Assembly (NCBI RefSeq): GCF_027595985.1
Contig: NC_073305.1
Location: 111,382,535-111,446,534 of the forward strand
Source of the DNA: Sorex araneus
Taxonomy: Eukaryota; Chordata; Mammalia; Eulipotyphla; Soricidae
Length of the DNA: 64,000 bases
Reading direction: 5' to 3'
The notes beneath the pieces were generated by a model that was not told the DNA's origin, searched no databases, and saw only the letters and a program-made list of their open reading frames with translations. Positions 56,876-64,000 of the stretch are shown piece after piece (within the stretch, counting starts at the first letter, position 1; each line of letters starts with the position of its first letter). The position numbers and the translations under genes were made by a program.

Positions 56876-59700
56876 CTCTTCCAAACATTTAAAGAGGACT
56901 TGTTGCCAGTTCTTCTCAAGCTTTTCCAGGAAATTGAAAAAAACAGCAACCTTCCCAAACAGTGCTCTAAGAGGTTCATATCTCCCTAATACCAAAAGCA
57001 AACAAAGACACCACAAAAAAAGAAAACTACAGGCCGATATCTCTGATGAACACGGATGCAAAGATTCTCACAAAATATTAGCAAACAAAATTCAACAACT
57101 CATCAAAAAGATCATACACCATGACCAAGTGGGATTCATCCTGGGGATGCAAGGATGGTTTAACATTCGGAAATCAATCAGCATAATCCATCATCATATC
57201 AACAAAGGAAAAGATAAGAACCATATGATCATATCAATAGATGCAGAGAAAGCATTTGACAAGATCCAGCACCCATTTATGATGAAAACTCTCGCCAAAA
57301 TGGGTATAGAAGGGGCTTTCCTCAATATAGTTAAAGCCATCTACCACAAGCCTACGGCAAGCATCATCCTCAATGGGGAAAAACTAAGAACCTTCACTCT
57401 GAGATCAGGGACGAGACAAGGATGCCCAATCTCTCCACTCCTGTTCAATATAGTACTGGAAGTACTTGCAATAGTGGTTAGGCAAGAAAAAGGTATTAAG
57501 GGCATTCAGGTAGGAAAGGAAGAAATCAAATCCTCACTATTTGCAGACAATATGATACTATACTTAGAGAACCCTAAAACCTCTACCAAGAAACTCTTAG
57601 AAACAACAGACGTGTAAAGTTGCAGGTTATAAAATCAACACCCAAAAGTCCATGGCCTTCCTATACACAAATAATGAGAGAGAAGAAAGTGACCCCGTTC
57701 ACAATTGTGCCTCAAACGATCAAATATCTCGGAATCAACTTAACTAAGGAGGTAAAGGACTTGTATAGTAAAAACTCCAAAATGCTACTCCAGGAAATAA
57801 AAGAGGACATGAGGAAATGGAAACATATCCCCTGCTCATGGATTGGAAGAATTAATATTATCAAAATGGCAATACTCCCCAAAGCACTGTACAAATTCAA
57901 TGCAATCCCTATAAAGATACCCTTGACATTCTTCAAAGAAATGGAACAAGCACTCCTGAAATTCATATGGAACAATAAGCCACCACGAATAGCTAAATCA
58001 ATCCTTGGGAAAAAGAAAATGGGAGGAATCAACCGCCTCAACTTCAAACTCTACTACAAAGCTGTAGCAATTAAAACAGCATGGTACTGGAACAAAGTCA
58101 GAGCTGCAGACCAATGGAACAGGGTTGAATACTCTGACATACACCCCCAAATATATGATCATCTAATCTTTAATAAGGGAGCAAGAAATGTGAAGTGGAG
58201 CAAGGAAAGCATGTTTAACAAATTGTGCTGGCAGAACTGGACAGCTACATGCAAAAAAAATAATCTCAGATCTCCACCTATCACCATGTACAAAAGTCCG
58301 ATCAAAATGGATTAAAGACCTCAACATCAGACCAGAATCCCTAAGGTACATTGAAGACAAGGTCGGCAAAACCCTCCATGACATTGTAGCCAACGGTATC
58401 TGCAAAGCTGACACACCACTGGCCAAGCAAGTGAAAACAGAGATAAATAAATGGGACTACTTTAAACTAAGAAGCTTCTGCACCTCCAAAGATACTGTGA
58501 CCAAAGTACAAAGACAGCCTACAGAATGGAAAAGGATATTTACCCAATACCCATGTGATAAGGGGTTGATATCAAGGATATACAAGGCACTGGCTGAACT
58601 TCACAAGAAGAAAACTGCGACCCGATCAAAACATGGGGTGATGAAATGAACAGAAACTTCCCCAATGAAGAAATCCGAATGGCTGAGAGGCACATGAGAA
58701 AATGCTTGACATCACTAATCATCAGGGAGATGCAGATCAAAACAACAATGAGATATCATCTTACACCACAGAGACTGGCCACATCCAAAATAACAAAAGC
58801 AACCGGTGTTGGCGTGGATGTGGGGAGAAAGGGACTCTTCTTCACTGCTGGTGGGAATGCTGACTTGTTCAGCCCTTTTGGAAAATAGTATGGACATTTC
58901 TCAAAAAATTAGAAATTGAGCTTCCATTTGACCCAGCAATACCACTCCTGGGAATATATCCTGGAGAGGCAAAAAGGTATAGTAGAAATGACATTTGCAT
59001 TTCTATTTTCATTGCAGCACTGTTTATAATAGCCACAATCTGGAAAAAACTGGAGTGCCCCAAAATAGATGACTGGTTAAAGAAACTTTGGTACATCTAC
59101 ACAATGGAATACTATGCAGATGTTAGAAAAGATGAGGTCATGAAATGTGCATATAAGTGGATCAACATGGAAACTATCATGTTGAGTGAAAGGAGTCAGA
59201 AAGAGACAGACATAGAAAGATTGCACTCATATGTGGAATATAATGTAGCAGAGAGGTACGAGCTAACAATGATGCAACTTCTGGCAGAAATTTCTCTGGA
59301 CTTAGTTACTAAAATACTAAAATACAGAAATCCAAAACCTTGCGGCCACTATTGTGGCCACACGACCTCATATCTCTTCATTCTCAGCAATGGAAAACAA
59401 ATCATCAAATGCTTCCTTTCCAGCCGGTCTGTCTTTGGGGGGGGGGGGGGACTCCAAACAATAATAGTGAGTTTTTTGTTGAATATTGAATGTAGTCAAA
59501 GTAAAGAGAAAGTAAAGTGAAATTTATCAGCTACACAGGTGGGGTGGGCGGCCAGGGGGAGGCTTACTGTGGTTCTTGGTGGTGGAATATGTGCACTGGT
59601 GAAGGGATGGTGTTTGAGCATTGTGTAGCTGAGACTTAAGCCTGAAAACTTTGTAACTTTCCACATGGTGATTCAATAAAAAAAATAATAAAAAAATAAA
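56876..59700 (+). mobile_element. 5'-truncated L1, sense, in a CEP162 intron
   Basis: A plus-strand L1 of about 2.8 kb starts in ORF2 (CAAACATTTAAAGAGGACTT) and ends GTGATTCAATAAAAAAAATA. It is opposite in orientation to CEP162. Its 3' UTR (59257-59690) differs from the copy at 18.4 kb and matches the fragment at 9385-9920. No clear target-site duplication. Confidence 0.9.
56990..58880 (+). pseudogene. L1 ORF2 remnant with a changed catalytic motif
   Basis: ORF2 is readable in pieces: [20 protein letters not shown] and [20 protein letters not shown] (to 57617), [20 protein letters not shown] onward (57620-58315), [20 protein letters not shown] (58431 onward) and [20 protein letters not shown] (58646 onward). 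The catalytic FADD reads FADN (57540-57551), so the reverse transcriptase would be dead even without the frameshifts. Confidence 0.9.
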
Positions 59701-59714
59701 ATTACAAAAAAAAG

Positions 59715-60000
59715 TAAGAGAGGGAGGGAGAGAGGGACAGAAGAAGGAGAGAGGGTGAAGGAGGGAGGAAAAGGGAGAGAGAGAGAGCGCGAGCGAGAGA
59801 GAGAGCGCGCCTGTTATAGAAGCAGGCTGGGGACGATATGAGAGGTGATGGGAGGGAAACTGGAATTAGGGACACAGGTGCTCGGAAATGTACATTGGTG
59901 GAGGAATGGGTGTTGGAACAGTGTATGACTGAAACTTAATCATGAACCGCTTTGTAAGGGTCTATCTCACAGTGATTCAATAAAAAAAAGTTTTTTTAAA
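59715..60000 (+). mobile_element. GA-rich array and another L1-like 3' end, sense
   Basis: A purine-rich stretch with GAGAGCGCGAGCGAGAGAG (59715-59812) is followed by TAGAAGCAGGCTGGGGACG, GTACATTGGTGGAGGAATGG and GTGATTCAATAAAAAAAAG. The start of the same 3' end type reappears at the right edge of the window (63957-64000). Confidence 0.7.
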
Positions 60001-60098
60001 AAGAAAGTGTGAGAAAGCCATTTAGAGCAATCTATTAAATGTTATCTAAGAAGCCCCCAGGTCTTGCGTTTCATCTCTGAAGCACCATGGGGATTTAC

Positions 60099-60311
60099 CT
60101 TCATCTTCTGAAACTGTTGTTCCATAGTACGAAGGCTTTTCTTTGCTTCTTCGTCTTTGCCCTCCAGGTCAGCTTCTAATTTTTTAATTCTTTTTTCCAT
60201 AAATTCCACTGTATTTCTATCCACTGTATCACCAGCGGCAGATGCAGCCAATATTAAAGCTGGTAAAGAATTGGGGTATCTTCTCTTTAGAATTCCTTCC
60301 ATTTCCTTAAC
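60099..60311 (-). CDS. CEP162: CEP162 internal coding exon
   Basis: This 213-bp, phase 0/0 exon encodes 71 residues. It starts VKEMEGILKRRYPNSLPALI, passes an Ala-rich stretch (LAASAAGDTVDRNTVEFMEK) and ends EQQFQKMK at the donor AAG|GTAAAT. The acceptor is ACTTAATAG. It joins in frame to IQYEQRVEEQ of the next exon. The exons at 60311-40337 together give 481 C-terminal residues, about a third of a protein I recall as roughly 1,400 residues. Confidence 0.95.
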
Positions 60312-62155
60312 CTATTAAGTATATTTGTATATGTGAAGGTCACGGATACATTATGATTAAGCATGCTTCTGTATAAATTTAGGTAATACTCTATTCAGTC
60401 ATGCTTTGAATTTGAAGGAGTTTGTATTACATCTCAAGATTAAATCAAATACAGAGGAGCACAAGTTCATTTCAAAATTTTTATCTGTGGATTGTGACAT
60501 TTATGTAAATGAACCAGTTTATTTACATAAACCCTCCTAGAATTTTTTGAAATGGATCTTGGGTTTTTTTTCTCTTATTCTGGTAATTGCTAGCCTTACT
60601 GAGAACAAACCGTTTCCCCATTTTTCCTCATGATGCCCCTGCTCAGATAATTATGTTTCTATGGTACTGATTGGAAAATCATATGCAAATAAATACGCCA
60701 CTTTCTTGCAATAAATATAGATACGTAAGCACCTGTTCCTACAAGCAAAATCTTCACTATATCCCAAACCTTCTCCAACTGTCTCCTCCAAATGAAGCTT
60801 GAACTTTTAAAAATTGATTTTTTCCAATGTAAGAAAGAAGAATTAAATAGTATCTTATTATTATTATAAAAAGTTACTTTTCCTTTTTTTCTTTTCCTTT
60901 TGGGTCACACCCAGCGATGTACAGGGGTTACTCCTGGCTCATGCACTCAGGAATTACTCCTGGTGGTGCTTGGGGGACCATATGGGATGCTAGGAATCGA
61001 ACCTGGGTCTGCCGCGTGCAAGACAAACGCCCTACCCGCTGTGCTATCGCTCCAGCCCCAAAAGCTACTTTTCTTAACAATGTAAGATTTTTAAAAATTT
61101 TAATAACTATGTATATATAATATGTGTATATATATATACATAAGCTACATACATGATTTTGCTAAAGGTATTATGGTTATTTTTGAAAAACACTGTAAAA
61201 CACTAAACTCTTGAGTAAGTTTTTATTTTGTCTTCAAACAAGCAATAATATAAATAAAAGAACCCCCAAGAGGCAATTAGCATACAGCTGTTTGAGAAGA
61301 TTTGGAGTTAGACTATGCCAGCAGCTTTATGACCTGTGCCAATTCTTCACTATAAATCTTTTGTTGGCAAAATGGGGATAAAATAGCACCAACTTGATGG
61401 ATTTGGTGTCATTAAATAAGGGTCAAATGATTCACCTTGGTAAAGTGCTTTGCATCATACCTAGCACATGGCAAAGACTTGATAAGAATGTTTTTATTTT
61501 TTTTTTAAATGATCTGGGCTCAAAAATTATCTTTCTTAAAGCAAGATGGCTGTTGGTACTTAAAAAACCTGCTTACAAACTAAATAATGCTTAGAAGTAT
61601 CATGTAATTTGTAAATTTAATAATACTTCTATTTATGAAGACTGTTTGAATATATTATTGATATTCTGAAGTGTATATTACATTTTTTTAGAGAGTGAAT
61701 TTTGTATTATCTTTAATTTTACTTTTTCATATTATTAATGGTACTAGATAAGTGGCATAGAGAGTAATTTTGCAAAATTTAAAGAAAATTAAACTATAAT
61801 AAAATATTCTAGTAAACAGAAGCATGAATCTGCACAGTATATAATGAATACATAAATTAATTAAATAATTTTAATTTATGTGCCACATAAGGAGAGAGTT
61901 TATTTAAAACTTTCAGAATTTGGTCACAAAAATAACTCTGAACATGCTGGAATATATCCTAGTGATAAAATATTTATTAATGTCTAAAACCCTAAGGACA
62001 TAAACATTCATGGAAAGAGGATTATTAAGATCTGGAATGTACATGTAGTAAAGTAGAAAGTACTAATCAATGATATTTTTAAAAATATAATCTCAGATGA
62101 TAAATCGATAAAATTTTAATGACAGTTAATCAAAGAGGGAGGTTACATTAAAAAA
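60312..62155. other. CEP162 intron
   Basis: Apart from the young SINE at 60883-61059, no exon or recognised repeat was seen. AT-rich, with a TA run near 61115-61140. Confidence 0.5.
60883..61059 (-). repeat. Young reverse SINE with 14-bp target-site duplication (one mismatch)
   Basis: Flanked by AAAAGTTACTTTTC (60869-60882) and AAAAGCTACTTTTC (61060-61073). Confidence 0.94.
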
Positions 62156-62167
62156 ATATACTTCTGG

Positions 62168-62312
62168 GGCCGGAGCGATAGCACAGCGGGTAGGGCGTTT
62201 GCCTTGCACGCGGCCGACCTGGGTTCGATCCCCGGCATCCCATATGGTCCCCCAAGCACCGCCAGGAGTAATTCCTGAGCATCGCTGGGTGTGACCCCCC
62301 CCCAAAAAAAAT
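62168..62312 (+). repeat. Young SINE with 12-bp target-site duplication and a short internal deletion
   Basis: Consensus head; the tail lacks the GAGTGCAGAGCCAGGAGTAA segment. Flanked by ATATACTTCTGG at 62156-62167 and 62313-62324. Confidence 0.94.
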
Positions 62313-62707
62313 ATATACTTCTGGTCAATACGTATCAGTAGTATCAGTATTTCAGTCTTTTGCTACTAAGCATGCTCTATTTTTTATGTTCATCCATTTA
62401 GTTATATACTATTTCTTTAAGATCGACTAATGGAAAGCCATTTGCTTTGTTCTCGTCCCCAAGTTCTATACTGGCTAATCTAAATGTTAAGCACTAAATA
62501 AAAACCAAGCAATCTTGAACTAGAGTTCCTTCAAAATATTTCTAGTTCTTGAAACTACTTCTGTCCTGTCTCTTCCCAGCCACTGAATTAAATTATCCAT
62601 CATACCTTTATATATAAAAACAGATCCAATGAAAGAAAGTTAATTTTGCTTTAAAGTTTGTTTTTTCTCATAAAATGAGGATAATATTCAGTTCAGTTAG
62701 GATCTAC

Positions 62708-62790
62708 CTGGTCTTGGGTTTGTGATGTAATAATAGCTGTATATGTGTCATGATATGATTGATGGAATCTTCTCCCTGATAAACAGGACT
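62708..62790 (-). CDS. CEP162: Probable further CEP162 exon, 5' of the exon at 60 kb
   Basis: On the minus strand an acceptor-like GAATTTTAG is followed by 83 bases (two bases plus 27 codons) and then a good donor, CAG|GTAGAT. The only reading that ends in phase 0, as the next exon requires, is open and gives SCLSGRRFHQSYHDTYTAII and then TSQTQDQ. The phase match, the donor and the lack of repeat sequence support an exon. I cannot confirm the peptide against an ortholog, and the pyrimidine tract is weak. Confidence 0.5.
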
Positions 62791-62935
62791 CTAAAATTCT
62801 TTTAATGCAAACATTAAAGTTTTGAAAATAAGGAAAAAATTGTATATCTCACAAAATAACTGTTCCAATGAAAAAAAGTTTTCTTAAAAAGCATTATTAG
62901 ATGATTAGAAAAAAATCTCCCACTCCAAAGGACCA

Positions 62936-63180
62936 TAGCACTGTAGCACTGTAGCACTGTCGTCCCGTTGTTCATTGATTTGCTTGAGCAGCACTGGTAA
63001 TGTCTCCATTGTGAGACTTGCTGTTACTGTTTTTGGCATATCGAATACGTCATGGGTAGCTTGCCAGGCTCTGCCGTGCAGGAGGAATACTCTCAGTAGT
63101 TTGCTGGGCTCTCCAAGAGGGACGGAGAAATCAAACCCAGGTCGGCCTCGTGCAAGACTAATGCCCTACCCATTGTGCTA
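62936..63180 (-). repeat. Second SINE type, reverse, with octamer tail and 12-bp target-site duplication
   Basis: The reverse copy begins with its tail, three TAGCACTG units (62936-62959), then ATTTGCTTGAGCAGCACTGG, the body, and the tRNA head ending TACCCATTGTGCTATCC. Flanked by TCCAAAGGACCA at 62924-62935 and 63181-63192. In sense the tail is a CAGTGCTA tandem, not poly-A. Confidence 0.93.
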
Positions 63181-63514
63181 TCCAAAGGACCACAAAATGA
63201 CTATTTCTAAACAATAAATGACAGAATTCACAATCATGGGCAGCTTTTAGGGATGCAAATGTTTCTACTTCAAGGGCATTTTACAAAACTTCCCAAGCAT
63301 TTAGAACATGATTTCAATTCATGGATCTCCTTTCCTGTATGTTTTTCTCACTTATTTATCTCTGCTCAGGTGAAAGAAACCCCACTGACATATCCAGATT
63401 TTGAAATTCTGCTGATTCTCAAAAGTCTAAAAGTAGATGTCAATAATTTTTATCAATAGGTCTTCTCATAAGAAAGGCACATTACTCTAAAAATACTTTA
63501 TTATTATTTTTGTT

Positions 63515-63683
63515 TTAGTTTGTTTTGGGGCCACACTGGCAATGCTCTGGGCTTACTCTTGGCGCTGCACTCAGCGATCAGTTCTGGCAGGGTTTTGGGC
63601 ACCATATGAGATGCCAGGGATAAAACCCAGGTTAGCCATTCAAGTCAAGCACTCTAACCTGCTGTACTGTTGCTCCAGTCCCT
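63515..63683 (-). repeat. Old reverse SINE
   Basis: GGGGCCACACTGGCAATGC to TGTTGCTCCAGTCCC in reverse. Confidence 0.78.
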
Positions 63684-63764
63684 GGTGCCCAAATTCTTTT
63701 CGTATAAAGTTGTATATTACATGAATGATGTAATTTGCTACTTTTAAAAATTATTATTATTATT

Positions 63765-63872
63765 AGGGCTACACCTGGTGGTGCTCAGGGCACTATAGGG
63801 GGTGCCAGAGATTGAACTTGAGTTAACCATGTAAAAGGCAAGTGCCCTATCTGTTGTACTATCTCTTCAGCC
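63765..63872 (-). repeat. Old reverse SINE
   Basis: GGGCTACACCTGGTGGTGC to TACTATCTCTTCAGCCC in reverse. Confidence 0.75.
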
Positions 63873-63956
63873 CTGCTGATGTTTTTTTAAAATGCAATAT
63901 ACCAAGTATGCTTAAAGAGGCAGTTCCATGAGTACTTAAAGGAGGTAAAGTGACAT

Positions 63957-64000
63957 ATAGAAACAGGCTGGGGGCAGATGGCAGGAGGGAAACTAGGAAA
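63957..64000 (+). mobile_element. Start of an L1-like 3' end, cut by the window edge
   Basis: TAGAAACAGGCTGGGGGCAG and GGAGGGAAACTAGGAAA match the element at 59815-59870. Confidence 0.5.

Noticed and set aside
56697-57617. 306-codon open frame treated as one gene
   Set aside because: The first 60 or so codons are reverse SINE and the rest is truncated L1 ORF2; a chance fusion.
1-64000. CRISPR arrays, bacterial operons, ribosomal or viral genome segments
   Set aside because: Tandem repeats here are microsatellites without spacers, and the gene structure is that of a spliced mammalian locus. Retroviral traces are limited to LTR-like sequence.

Overview
This is mammalian nuclear DNA. The genes are split by GT-AG introns, and most of the window is LINE-1, tRNA-headed SINEs, old LTRs and microsatellites. 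The dominant SINE has RNA polymerase III A and B boxes in its head and a tail reading GGTGTGACCCAAAAAG. I associate it with the Sor-type SINEs of shrews, so my best guess is a soricid insectivore such as Sorex. That assignment is from memory of the repeat, not from a search. No CpG island, gene promoter or RNA gene outside repeats was seen. The window holds only the downstream parts of two convergent (tail-to-tail) genes. || Layout. 1-14.7 kb: the 3' half of MRAP2 on the + strand. The transmembrane exon is 8058-8157, the last coding exon is 13168-13558, and a 3' UTR of about 1.1 kb ends near 14.7 kb. The exon with the start codon was not found and should lie upstream. 14.7-39.5 kb: intergenic and repeat-built. 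It has an old L1 (14.9-16.4 kb), an ancient LTR-like block (16.9-17.8 kb), a 5'-truncated L1 with a 19-bp target-site duplication and an almost readable ORF2 (18.4-21.0 kb), a decayed hAT-transposase-like gene (22.5-23.3 kb), a block of imperfect approximately 0.4-kb repeats (25.9-26.8 kb), a probable minus-strand ERV LTR (30.5-31.5 kb) and a second truncated L1 with its own duplication (32.4-35.9 kb). 39.5-64 kb: the 3' half of CEP162 on the - strand. Six coding exons join in phase without a gap, and a seventh is probable at 62.7 kb. Its introns hold a nested L1 pair, an inverted (twin-primed) L1, a third L1, several long microsatellites and many SINEs. || How the genes act. MRAP2 is a small single-span accessory protein of melanocortin and other G-protein-coupled receptors in energy balance. 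CEP162 is a centriole and axoneme microtubule protein needed for the ciliary transition zone. Nothing in the sequence shows that they cooperate; their adjacency matches what I recall of the human 6q14 order. || I found no convincing new biological system. The items most worth checking are the hAT relic, the second SINE family with an octanucleotide tail, the probable extra CEP162 exon, a perfect intronic hairpin beside a CEP162 splice donor, and the nested and inverted L1 structures.
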